Source: JBBRSC01 sp038245795 (GTDB lineage Bacteria > Actinomycetota > Acidimicrobiia > Acidimicrobiales > Microtrichaceae). From it: a stretch of 13,290 nucleotides of DNA. The position numbers and the translations under genes are program-made. The notes under the pieces were generated by a model. The model had not been told where the DNA came from. It searched no databases and saw only the letters and a list, made by a program, of their open reading frames with translations. How positions within the stretch are numbered: position 1 is the first letter of the stretch; every line of letters begins with the position of its first letter. The DNA lies in the NCBI GenBank assembly GCA_038245795.1, contig JBBRSC010000075.1, positions 1 to 13,290 on the forward strand. Reading direction: 5' to 3'. Shown in pieces: positions 1 to 6,981 of this stretch.

Positions 1-2284
1 CAGCAGGCGGTGACTGAGCCGCTGGTGCCGGGACTGTTGTGGCAGGAGCAGCGGTGGGGGCCGGCGCCGTAGGCGGCGGCCCCGGTGCTCCGGGGACCAG
101 CGTTGTCGTTGGGAACGGTTGACCAGTCGCCGGATCGATGGCGGGAGCGCCCGGGGGAACGGTCGTGGGTACTGGCGGCCCGACGACGAGCTCGGGGTTC
201 ACGCGCGTCGTTCCAGCATCGATGCTGCGGTACTCACACTTGCTCTGGTCCGCGGTGGCGACGCTCATGTAGTCGTGCCAAATGGTCGCCGGGAACGAAC
301 CCCCGGTCACCTTCACTCCCCTCACATCGTTCATCAGTCCACCCTCCGGATACCCCAACCACACCGCGGTCGTCAGATGACACGTGAAGCCAGCGAACCA
401 GGCGTCCTTGTAGCTCGAGGTCGTGCCAGTCTTTCCGGCGGCCTCTGCCTTGATTCGGGCGCCCTTGCCGGTTCCGGTCACCAGCACACCCCGGAGCACG
501 TCGGTCACCGTGTCGGCAACATCCGGTGGGATGACTTCTTTGCGCGTCGGTTCACCGGCCTCGAAGATCACCTTGCCCGTGCGGTCCTCGACCCGTCGGA
601 CGATGTACGGCGTCACGAGCGTGCCGTGGTTGGCGAACGTCGAATAGGCAGTGGTGAGATCCAAGACCGAGACCGGGACCGTGCCCAGCACCACCGAGTT
701 GTAGGCGGGAACCTTGGTCGTGATTCCCATGGTCGTTGCCATGCTGGCAACAGCTTTGGCTCCGACCTTTTGCATGATCTGGGCGTACACAGTGTTCGAC
801 GATTCCCACGTCGCGTCCTGAACTGTGATGAAACCAAGGTCCTTGTTGTCGTAATTCGAGACTGGCCAGTCCGCGCCCTGATCGGCTTTCGGGAGCACCA
901 ACTCGGCTGGTGACTGAAAAACCGACTGCACCGAATTGCCCTGTTGTACGAACGCCGCCAAGGCAAAGGGCTTGAACGTTGAGCCGGGCTCCCGTCCGCT
1001 GCCACCGGCTTCCTTGCCGAGCGCCAGATTCACCTGTTCCTCACGGAAGTTGGAGCCGCCGATCATCGCCGCGATCTGGCCGCCCTCGGTGATGGAGACC
1101 AACGCTGCCGCCGGGTCATTCGGCTGGCTCAACGTCTTGATCACTGCCTCGTGCGCCGCCTTCTGAGCGTTCGGATCAACGGTCAGGTAGATCTTCAGGC
1201 CCTGGTTGTAGACGGCATTCTTTCCTTGCTTCCGATCGAGGATCTGGCGGACCCACTCAGTGATGTACTCACCACCCTGCTCAGCGAATCCTGGCGAGAC
1301 CTTCGTGTTGAAGTTCTCGGAATCCTTCGCGCGAACGGTCCCTTCGAACGGGACGGCATCGGCGGCGTTGCGCTGATCGCTGGTGATCGATCCGATGGCA
1401 ACGAGACCGTCGAGGACCGTCTTGCGTCGACGCTTCGCCTCCTCGGGAAAAGTCGCTGGATCGCCATCTTTCGGGTTACGGATCAGTCCGGCGAGCAACG
1501 CTGCTTCAGCCACCGTCAGGTCCTTCGCCGACTTACTGAAGTAGGTACGCGCAGCCGCTTCCACCCCATACGCGCCACGCCCGAAGTAGATGAGGTTGAG
1601 GTACCTGGTGAGTATCTCTTCCTTCGAGAGCTCCCGCTCGACCTTGATGGCGCGAGCCGCCTCAACAAGCTTGCGCCGGATCGAATCCTCCCGATCGTTG
1701 TAGGCCACCTTCACGTACTGCTGAGTGATCGTGGATCCACCCTGCCGTGATCCGCCGTTGCTGGTGGCGTTGCGAACCAGCGCTCGCGCCACACCGAACG
1801 GATCAACGCCGCTGTGGCGAAAGAACTCCCGATCCTCGGCCGCAACGACCGCCTGGATCATCACTGGCGCAATCTCCTCGTACGTCACGAGGATGCGGTT
1901 CTCGACACCGTTGAACTGCGCCACCGAGGTCGCCGCCCCGCACTGGCCGTCGGCAACGTTCGACAGGCAAACGAACGAGCTCTCGACGGGCTGATTCACG
2001 GGCGGCAACTCGACATGGTTGAGCAGCGCCGCCACGCCAGCGAACAACCCGATCACCACCAGGATGCCGACGTAAAGGACCGGTCGGACGACCGCCCCAG
2101 CGCGCGCGAAGAAGGTTTCGGGCCGACGCGCCAGAGGCCGGGACACTCGCTGCGATGCTGACGACTTCGCGGCGGGTTTCTTGGACACCGAAGATTTCGC
2201 GGCGGGTTTCTTGGACACTGATGGCCGGGCGGCGGCTTCGCCACGACGCGGCTCGCCTGGCTGACGTCGACGTTGGTCAGTCAC
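1..2284 (-). CDS. Bifunctional class A penicillin-binding protein (PBP1A/PonA1-like), C-terminus cut by window edge
   Basis: This membrane-anchored enzyme polymerises lipid II glycan strands (GT51 domain) and cross-links stem peptides (transpeptidase domain) on the outside of the cell. I translated it on the minus strand; it is open to the left edge, giving at least 761 residues. Visible in order: a basic cytoplasmic tail with a duplicated 10-residue unit (23-42); a membrane helix at about 65-88; the GT51 motif EDREFF (150-155, E150 the catalytic glutamate); GGSTITQQ (182-189); and all three transpeptidase motifs, STFK (435-438, S435 the acylated serine), SSN (495-497) and KTGTT (from K618). 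From about residue 695 it becomes a Pro/Thr/Ala-rich tail, as in actinobacterial PonA proteins. The GTG start at 2284 lies 4 nt after the stop of the DUF5318 gene, so the two are probably co-translated. In-frame GTG at 2218 is a weaker alternative. A ponA1 orthologue is likely; PBP1A versus PonA2 type was not resolved. Confidence 0.95.
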   Translation of the reverse strand, partial: MTDQRRRQPGEPRRGEAAARPSVSKKPAAKSSVSKKPAAKSSASQRVSRPLARRPETFFARAGAVVRPVLYVGILVVIGLFAGVAALLNHVELPPVNQPVESSFVCLSNVADGQCGAATSVAQFNGVENRILVTYEEIAPVMIQAVVAAEDREFFRHSGVDPFGVARALVRNATSNGGSRQGGSTITQQYVKVAYNDREDSIRRKLVEAARAIKVERELSKEEILTRYLNLIYFGRGAYGVEAAARTYFSKSAKDLTVAEAALLAGLIRNPKDGDPATFPEEAKRRRKTVLDGLVAIGSITSDQRNAADAVPFEGTVRAKDSENFNTKVSPGFAEQGGEYITEWVRQILDRKQGKNAVYNQGLKIYLTVDPNAQKAAHEAVIKTLSQPNDPAAALVSITEGGQIAAMIGGSNFREEQVNLALGKEAGGSGREPGSTFKPFALAAFVQQGNSVQSVFQSPAELVLPKADQGADWPVSNYDNKDLGFITVQDATWESSNTVYAQIMQKVGAKAVASMATTMGITTKVPAYNSVVLGTVPVSVLDLTTAYSTFANHGTLVTPYIVRRVEDRTGKVIFEAGEPTRKEVIPPDVADTVTDVLRGVLVTGTGKGARIKAEAAGKTGTTSSYKDAWFAGFTCHLTTAVWLGYPEGGLMNDVRGVKVTGGSFPATIWHDYMSVATADQSKCEYRSIDAGTTRVNPELVVGPPVPTTVPPGAPAIDPATGQPFPTTTLVPGAPGPPPTAPAPTAAPATTVPAPAAQSPPA
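2159..2218 (-). repeat. 30-bp tandem duplication in the PBP cytoplasmic tail
   Basis: Two adjacent 30-nt units (2189-2218 and 2159-2188) differ at only a few bases near their ends. Each encodes VSKKPAAKSS, at residues 23-32 and 33-42 of the penicillin-binding protein. The unit is in frame, lysine/alanine/proline-rich, and lies before the membrane helix, so it is a cytoplasmic, positively charged and probably disordered segment. Slippage could change copy number between strains. Confidence 0.9.
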
Positions 2285-2288
2285 CAGT

Positions 2289-2693
2289 TCACGCCGAACG
2301 TTCGGCGCCGAGAACGTACGTCGACTGCAGGTGGTTCCAGCGGCAGTCGACACAGACCTCGACCACGTAGCAGCGGTGCTCGCCGCTCTTGGAACTGAGC
2401 CTCGCCAGTTCGGGTTCGGACGCCACTGCTCGGCCGCCAGCCGGCATGCGCGGCCCGAACACGAACCTCACGATCTTGAGGCCTCTCTGCCCGCACACCG
2501 GACACGGCGTCCGTGCCGCCACCGAACAACCGTGGGCCACCCGCATCAGCTCGCGCTGGGCATCGCAGATGTCCGTCTCAGTGAGCTCCCCTGCGCGAAA
2601 TTGTCGGAGGACGCGCGAACGCGTCAGTCGGTAGTCGATGCTGCCCGGGGAGGTTCCTGGCCGTCCTTTGGCCTGTGGGTCGAGAAAATCCAC
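2289..2693 (-). CDS. DUF5318 family zinc-knuckle protein, upstream partner of PBP gene
   Basis: Small soluble protein of 134 residues whose function is unknown. It carries two CxxC pairs, CPVC (64-67) and CVDC (114-117), the second followed by RWNHL and a terminal STYVLG segment. I recognise this as the actinobacterial DUF5318 pattern, whose mycobacterial member Rv0049 also sits directly before ponA1. The four cysteines probably bind one zinc ion. The first in-frame start is GTG at 2699, just after an in-frame TAG (2703-2705). I prefer GTG at 2693, because the hexamer TAGCTT (2700-2705) ends exactly 6 nt before it, as in leaderless transcripts; neither start has a good Shine-Dalgarno. Only 4 nt separate its stop from the PBP start, so a two-gene operon is likely. 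A link to PBP expression or function is inferred from conserved neighbourhood only. Confidence 0.88.
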   Translation of the reverse strand: MDFLDPQAKGRPGTSPGSIDYRLTRSRVLRQFRAGELTETDICDAQRELMRVAHGCSVAARTPCPVCGQRGLKIVRFVFGPRMPAGGRAVASEPELARLSSKSGEHRCYVVEVCVDCRWNHLQSTYVLGAERSA

Positions 2694-2699
2694 TTCCAC

Positions 2700-2705
2700 A
2701 AGCTA
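2700..2705 (-). promoter_or_regulatory. Candidate leaderless -10 element for DUF5318-PBP operon
   Basis: TAGCTT on the minus strand fits the actinobacterial TANNNT -10 consensus. It is followed by exactly 6 nt and then GTG at 2693, placing the predicted first transcribed base on the start codon. I see no clear -35 box. The same geometry occurs at three other minus-strand genes in this window. Confidence 0.4.
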
Positions 2706-2828
2706 CCGGCGCGACCCATCCCGGAGCTCTCACCCCACGAATTCACGACCTCCGGAGCCGGCCAGACACCATTTGATTCGAAAGACATCGAGTTTGGTGC
2801 CGAAGAACGGCTGGCGCCGGGGTCCCTC

Positions 2829-2844
2829 GCCCAACCGGTTGGGC
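2829..2844. promoter_or_regulatory. Perfect 16-bp palindrome, candidate operator
   Basis: GCCCAACCGGTTGGGC equals its own reverse complement over all 16 bases and ends 20 nt before the ATG of the methyltransferase at 2865. It lies in the 171-nt divergent spacer between that gene and the DUF5318 gene. A dimeric regulator could bind here. It has no loop and no T-run, so it is not a typical terminator. The regulator is unknown. Confidence 0.4.
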
Positions 2845-2864
2845 ACGGCAGACTCACCCTCGTT

Positions 2865-3668
2865 ATGTCCCGCGCTCCCCGCCATCCCTCCGCTGGAAAC
2901 CTCGCGACCCGACCTACCGCCGTCTCGGACCCAATCGCTGCCGAGCCGGTCCCCCATTTGGCATTTCCGTTCGGTCTCGACCCTGAAGACGTTCCCGGCG
3001 TGAACGTCGGGGTCGTCATGGGTCCAGGGCTGGACACCGACACCACGGCGCGACTCATTGGTTCGCTCGAAGGCAAGCGGGTCCTGGAACTCGGATGCGG
3101 GACCGGCGCCAATGCTGTCGCCATGGCGCGTGCGGGAGCCAGGGTCATTGTGGTCGATCCGATCGTTCGACGACTCGCTGAGGCTCGCTCCCTTGCAGAG
3201 GTCGCCGAGGTGAAGATTGAGTTCCACCACGGTGACTTCGCCGATCTGGCCTTCGTCCGAGGCGATCAGGTCGACTTGGCGATCTCGGCCTACGGCTTGG
3301 TGGCCACGGAGGATCTCGGTCGTGTGTTCCGCCAGGTCCATCGGGTGCTTCGCTCAGAGGCCCCCCTCTTGATCTCACTGCCGCACCCGTCGGCCATCGG
3401 CCATCAGTTCGAGGGTGGTGGTGGACCCATGATGATCCGGACCCAATTCGACGCCACGACCGTGTCGTGGGAGAGCGATGATCAATCGGGGATCATCATT
3501 CCACAGCGTCTTGCGGACGTCTTCACCATGCTGACCCGGTCGGACTTCCGAGTCGACACGCTGCTCGAACCCATGGCGCTCGAAACTGCTGCCGGCCCTT
3601 ATTGGACACCGCTCGGCGAATGGATGCCGCTGTCGGTGATCTACCGGGGTCGCAAGCTCGGCGTCTGA
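2865..3668 (+). CDS. Class I SAM-dependent methyltransferase, substrate unknown
   Basis: Predicted soluble methyltransferase of 267 residues. The SAM-binding motif I is plain: VLELGCGTG at 73-81, then a second strand VIVVDP with acidic D98 expected to contact the ribose hydroxyls of SAM. Later come a motif resembling post-motif II (DLAISAYGLVATE) and a VHRVLR...LISLPHP segment, the usual class I strand-helix pattern. The substrate cannot be read from sequence; the fold is shared by enzymes acting on small molecules, quinones, RNA and proteins. The reading frame stays open far upstream, but that part is antisense to DUF5318 and looks spurious. ATG at 2865 is the best start, although no good Shine-Dalgarno is visible, and GTG at 3000 is a shorter possibility. 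It is transcribed divergently from DUF5318 and convergently with the next gene, 28 nt apart. Confidence 0.85.
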   Translation: MSRAPRHPSAGNLATRPTAVSDPIAAEPVPHLAFPFGLDPEDVPGVNVGVVMGPGLDTDTTARLIGSLEGKRVLELGCGTGANAVAMARAGARVIVVDPIVRRLAEARSLAEVAEVKIEFHHGDFADLAFVRGDQVDLAISAYGLVATEDLGRVFRQVHRVLRSEAPLLISLPHPSAIGHQFEGGGGPMMIRTQFDATTVSWESDDQSGIIIPQRLADVFTMLTRSDFRVDTLLEPMALETAAGPYWTPLGEWMPLSVIYRGRKLGV

Positions 3669-3696
3669 GGCGCGCTCGCTCCCCTCACCTCGGGGC

Positions 3697-4404
3697 TCAA
3701 GCCCTCCGAGCGTGGTAATAGATCCTGTCGCCGAGGGAGGCAACGCGGGTGACGTCCGCCCAACCGGTAGCGCCCAGCAATGCCTCCAACCCGGACGTGT
3801 TCGGTGCCCACCAGTTGGTCGGATCGCCGCCGAGTTCCGTGCTCGGGAAGTACCACCATTTTGGTCGGCGATCAAGATCGAATTGCACGCAGCGACCCTT
3901 GATCCAGAGCCGCACGTCTCGCTGGTAGTACGTCTTCAGAACCAACAATCCCCCGGGAGCGGTGATCGAGGCGATGCGTTGCAGCGACAAGTGCGGATTG
4001 GGCAGGTGATAAAGCACATTGATGAACATCACTAGGTCGAAGCGGCCATCCCGGGCCGGGTCGAGGCGTTCAACGTTGCGTGCTTCGTAGCGGGCACGGG
4101 ACCCTCGAAGCGCTGCCGCCACCCGAAATCCATTGGCGTCGGCAAGGGTCGAGCTTTCGTCGTCGATGGCTACCACCTCGCTCGCTCCGCGTTCTTCGGC
4201 GGTGAATGCGTAGAACCCATCCGAACAACCGATGTCCAGAACACGCTGACCGGTGAGCGAGGACGGAATTTTCAGTCGGGTCAGCTCGGAGTGGTGATCC
4301 TCAACTCCCGGGGTCACGACGCCGTGTCCAACATCGATCCGGTGTCGCCAACGCCCGACAGTGCTGACCTGGTTACGAGTGTCGACCAATGAATAGTCCG
4401 CCAT
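3697..4404 (-). CDS. CmoB/DUF1698-like class I SAM-dependent methyltransferase
   Basis: Predicted methyltransferase of 235 residues. Motif I is VLDIGCSDG (55-63), with an acidic pair D81-D82 ending the second strand. The segment IDVGHGVVTPG (23-33) just before the SAM fold and the later VLYHLPNPHLSLQRIA stretch resemble the DUF1698/CmoB-like group. CmoB itself carboxymethylates wobble uridine in tRNA, but this protein is much shorter than E. coli CmoB and lacks its N-terminal part, so that activity should not be assumed; lipid, glycan or small-molecule substrates are equally possible. ATG at 4404 has no Shine-Dalgarno but is preceded by TAGTGT 6 nt upstream, suggesting a leaderless transcript of its own. 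It lies 65 nt downstream of the CCA-adding enzyme gene on the same strand. Confidence 0.85.
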   Translation of the reverse strand: MADYSLVDTRNQVSTVGRWRHRIDVGHGVVTPGVEDHHSELTRLKIPSSLTGQRVLDIGCSDGFYAFTAEERGASEVVAIDDESSTLADANGFRVAAALRGSRARYEARNVERLDPARDGRFDLVMFINVLYHLPNPHLSLQRIASITAPGGLLVLKTYYQRDVRLWIKGRCVQFDLDRRPKWWYFPSTELGGDPTNWWAPNTSGLEALLGATGWADVTRVASLGDRIYYHARRA

Positions 4405-4410
4405 GCGCAG

Positions 4411-4416
4411 ACACTA
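4411..4416 (-). promoter_or_regulatory. Candidate leaderless -10 element for the CmoB-like methyltransferase
   Basis: TAGTGT on the minus strand matches TANNNT, followed by 6 nt (CTGCGC) and the ATG at 4404. No recognisable -35 is present at the expected distance. It suggests the gene can be transcribed separately from the upstream CCA-adding enzyme gene. Confidence 0.4.
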
Positions 4417-4469
4417 CGGGTCCGGCTGTTTCGAGGTGGGCTCGGTCAGGGTGAGCTCCGAGCTGGCGA

Positions 4470-5855
4470 TCAGCTTCGACCCGACCACCACACATCAAGC
4501 TCCGCGAGAACCGCCTCGTGATCCATCGGGCCGTTCTCCAAGCGAAGTTCCAACAGGAATTTCATGGCCTCCCCGACCTCGCGTCCGGGACCGATGCCGA
4601 GCCGTTCCATCACCTCGGTGCCGTCGAGGTCCGGCCGGATCGATGCCAGCTCCTCCTGGGCATCGAGCCGGGCGATTCGCTCCTCGAGCTCATCCATCCG
4701 ACGAGACAGCGTCTCGGCCTTTCGCTTGTTACGGGTCGTGCAATCGCATCGGGTGAGCTCGATCAGCTCGCTCAGCAACGGCCCAGCGTCACGCACGAAT
4801 CGCCGCACGGCGCTGTCCGTCCAGCCCATCTGATACGTGTGGAACCGGAGGTGTAGATAGACCAACTCGGTCACGTCGTCGACCATCTCGTTGGAGTATC
4901 GCAATGCCTTCATGCGCTCGCGGGTCATCCGCGCTCCCACCACCTCGTGATGATGGAAGCTGACACCGCTCTCGCCGATCGCTCGGGTCTTCGGCTTGCC
5001 GACATCGTGAAACAGCGCCGCCAACCGAACCAGCAACCGCGGCGAGGTGTTGGCCACCACGGCAATCGTGTGGGTGAGGACGTCCTTGTGTCGATGAATC
5101 GGATCCTGCTCGACCCGCATCTTGGACAACTCTGGCAGCACGATGTCGGCCAGGCCGGTGTCCACCAGAAACCACAGTCCGGCCGACGGATCATCGCAGA
5201 CCATCAGCTTGTCGAGTTCGTCGCGGACCCGTTCGATCGACACGATGCCGAGACGCTCCGAGGTGATGGTGGCCGCGGCGGTGACGTCGGGCGCAACCGA
5301 GAGACCGAAACGCGAGATGAATCGCGCCGCGCGCATCATCCGGAGGGGATCATCTCCGAATGACACCTCCGGTCCGAGCGGAGTCCGAAGGATTCGCTCG
5401 ACCAGGTCGCTTGCGCCATCGAACGGATCGATGAGTTTCGGACTGTCGCCCGTGACCTCTAGAGCCATTGCATTGATGGTGAAGTCACGTCGTGACAGAT
5501 CCGCCTCGACGTCCGTACTGAACTCCACCTCGGGCTTGCGACTGTCCGGGGTGTATGCCTCCGCTCGATGGGTCGTAATTTCGATTCGGCGACCGCCGAT
5601 CATCGCGCCAATGGTTCCGAATCGTTCACCCTGGGTCCACACCGACTGCGCCAGTTTGGAGATGCAGTGCTTGGTCTGTGTCGGTGTTGCGTTGGTCGTG
5701 AAATCAATATCCTGCGCTGCGTCGGTCAGATCGACTCCGAGCAGCAGATCTCGAACGATCCCTCCCACCAGGTAGAGCCGGAGTCCGGCGGCCTCGAACG
5801 CTGACGCCAGGGGCGCCACCTCATCAAGGACCGGCTGCACGCGCTGGGGGATCAC
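4470..5855 (-). CDS. cca: CCA tRNA nucleotidyltransferase (CCA-adding enzyme) with HD domain
   Basis: This cytoplasmic class II nucleotidyltransferase adds or repairs the 3'-CCA end of tRNAs from CTP and ATP. The 461 residues show the head motif GGIVRD (31-36), the metal-binding DID pair (D49, D51), RRDFTINAMA (122-131, motif B), then RNA-binding/neck helices. A C-terminal HD phosphohydrolase-type domain follows, with H254, H256 and the HD pair 283-284, and HHHE from 301. This architecture is that of the actinobacterial family often named pcnA; despite that name it is expected to be a CCA-adding enzyme rather than a poly(A) polymerase. The GTG start at 5855 lies only 20 nt after the deacetylase stop, yet TACGGT sits 6 nt before it, so the gene may have its own leaderless promoter inside the gap. 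In mycobacteria the orthologue Rv3907c also lies divergent to the DUF6049-MviN-sigM block. Confidence 0.96.
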   Translation of the reverse strand: MIPQRVQPVLDEVAPLASAFEAAGLRLYLVGGIVRDLLLGVDLTDAAQDIDFTTNATPTQTKHCISKLAQSVWTQGERFGTIGAMIGGRRIEITTHRAEAYTPDSRKPEVEFSTDVEADLSRRDFTINAMALEVTGDSPKLIDPFDGASDLVERILRTPLGPEVSFGDDPLRMMRAARFISRFGLSVAPDVTAAATITSERLGIVSIERVRDELDKLMVCDDPSAGLWFLVDTGLADIVLPELSKMRVEQDPIHRHKDVLTHTIAVVANTSPRLLVRLAALFHDVGKPKTRAIGESGVSFHHHEVVGARMTRERMKALRYSNEMVDDVTELVYLHLRFHTYQMGWTDSAVRRFVRDAGPLLSELIELTRCDCTTRNKRKAETLSRRMDELEERIARLDAQEELASIRPDLDGTEVMERLGIGPGREVGEAMKFLLELRLENGPMDHEAVLAELDVWWSGRS

Positions 5856-5861
5856 GGCGAC

Positions 5862-5867
5862 ACCGTA
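5862..5867 (-). promoter_or_regulatory. Candidate leaderless -10 element for cca
   Basis: TACGGT on the minus strand matches TANNNT and is separated from GTG 5855 by exactly 6 nt (GTCGCC). It lies within the 20-nt gap between the deacetylase stop and cca. The putative -35 position reads CTGGAG, a poor match. Confidence 0.4.
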
Positions 5868-5875
5868 TCGGTGCG

Positions 5876-6904
5876 TCAGCCGCCCTCCAGCGCCCGTTTC
5901 CTGGATTCAACCACCGCCTCGACGGCGGCCGCCCCTGGGCCGCCCGTTGTCGGGGTCTCCGTTGGCTCAGATGATCCGACCAACGCTCCGATCAGGCCCG
6001 TCGTGCAGCGACGAAGCGCGTCCAGGTCGTAACCACCTTCGAGGAAGGACACGACCTTCGCCGCCGGCGCAAGGCTCATGATGTCCATGATCAGGTCGGT
6101 GTAATCACCGGCGGACAGACCCATCGATGTCAGCGGGTCCGCGCGGTGGGCATCGAACCCTGCCGAGATCAGGACCCACGTGGGGGCGAACCGCTCGACC
6201 TCGGGTCCGACCACCATCTCGACTGATTGGCGGTAATGATCACCGGTGGTCCCCGGAGGAAGGGGAACATTGATCGTGAAGCCCTGACCGGCACCGATAC
6301 CGACCTCGTCGGCACGCCCACTGCCAGGATAGAGAGGCCACTGATGCCAGGAGACGAACATCACCCGCGGATCATCGATGAAGCAGTCCTGGGTGCCGTT
6401 GCCGTGGTGACAGTCGACGTCAGCAATCAGCACGCGCTCACCAGCGTCGGCCAATGCCGCTGCAGCGACCGCGACGTTGTTCATCACGCAGAAGCCCATG
6501 GATCGGATGGGCGTCGCGTGATGTCCAGGGGGACGAACCAGACAGAACGCTGCGTCGGCACGACCCGCCCGGAGTTCGTCGATCGCGGTCAATCCGGCTC
6601 CGGCAGCCAACAATGCCGCCTCCCACGACGCGGGAACGACCGGCGTATCCTCATCAAGCATGCCGGGCGACAGCTCGGTCGCCGAGGCGCACGCTTCTCG
6701 GGCGTGATCGAGCATCGCTGCGGAGTGGACGACGCTGAGCGCGGCGGGGGGCGCGGGCGTTGGATGCATCGACCGAACGGTCTCGGCGGCATGCGATTCA
6801 GCGATGCCCGCCAAGGCCGCTGTCAGGCGGGCGGGTCGTTCGGGAAATCCCTCGGGAACGGTGTGATCGCCGAAACGGTGATCAGTGATGACAACAAGGC
6901 TCAT
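5876..6904 (-). CDS. Histone-deacetylase-like (AcuC/HdaH/acetylpolyamine) zinc deacetylase
   Basis: Predicted zinc-dependent amidohydrolase of 342 residues, a typical length for bacterial class II deacetylase-like proteins. All key motifs are intact: the N-terminal PERPARL (21-27), the charge-relay pair RPPGHHA (H128, H129), DVDCHHGNGTQ (zinc ligands D164 and H166), SAGFDAHRADPL (third zinc ligand D251), and EGGYD with catalytic Y292. It should therefore be active. Family members remove acetyl or related acyl groups from lysines, polyamines or other acetylamides; the substrate here is not evident. The ATG at 6904 is preceded by TAGCCT 6 nt upstream, consistent with a leaderless transcript. 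It faces a GNAT acetyltransferase across a 77-nt spacer and occupies the place where mycobacteria carry mutT4 between the pcnA and DUF6049 genes. Co-transcription with cca is possible. Confidence 0.93.
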   Translation of the reverse strand: MSLVVITDHRFGDHTVPEGFPERPARLTAALAGIAESHAAETVRSMHPTPAPPAALSVVHSAAMLDHAREACASATELSPGMLDEDTPVVPASWEAALLAAGAGLTAIDELRAGRADAAFCLVRPPGHHATPIRSMGFCVMNNVAVAAAALADAGERVLIADVDCHHGNGTQDCFIDDPRVMFVSWHQWPLYPGSGRADEVGIGAGQGFTINVPLPPGTTGDHYRQSVEMVVGPEVERFAPTWVLISAGFDAHRADPLTSMGLSAGDYTDLIMDIMSLAPAAKVVSFLEGGYDLDALRRCTTGLIGALVGSSEPTETPTTGGPGAAAVEAVVESRKRALEGG

Positions 6905-6910
6905 CCGCCC

Positions 6911-6916
6911 AGGCTA
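6911..6916 (-). promoter_or_regulatory. Candidate leaderless -10 element for the deacetylase gene
   Basis: TAGCCT on the minus strand matches TANNNT and is followed by 6 nt (GGGCGG) and ATG at 6904. No -35-like box lies at the usual distance. Confidence 0.4.
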
Positions 6917-6924
6917 GGCCCGCC

Positions 6925-6930
6925 TATCGT
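6925..6930 (+). promoter_or_regulatory. Weak candidate -10 element for the GNAT-to-trxB operon
   Basis: TATCGT fits TANNNT on the plus strand in the 77-nt divergent spacer, about 50 nt before the GNAT start. It is the only such hexamer on this strand in the spacer. No supporting -35 is visible, and it would give a short leader rather than a leaderless message. Confidence 0.25.
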
Positions 6931-6981
6931 GGTGGACCCGATGATCTCCACTTTCTCCTCCACGTCGTCCCGGCTGACGGG

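Noticed and set aside
2624..2753. GGAGG (2749-2753, minus strand) before a GTG, suggesting a small gene overlapping DUF5318
   Set aside because: The short frame that follows is about 40 codons, overlaps the DUF5318 coding region in another frame and has no recognisable features.
2331..2864. Upstream extension of the methyltransferase frame, open for over 500 nt on the plus strand
   Set aside because: It runs antisense through the DUF5318 gene and encodes no recognisable pattern; high GC keeps the frame open by chance.
3669..3713. Possible bidirectional terminator between the convergent methyltransferases (CGCTCG/CGAGCG with inner CCCC/GGGG)
   Set aside because: The stems are short and interrupted, the outer arm lies inside the minus-strand gene, and no T-run follows on either strand.
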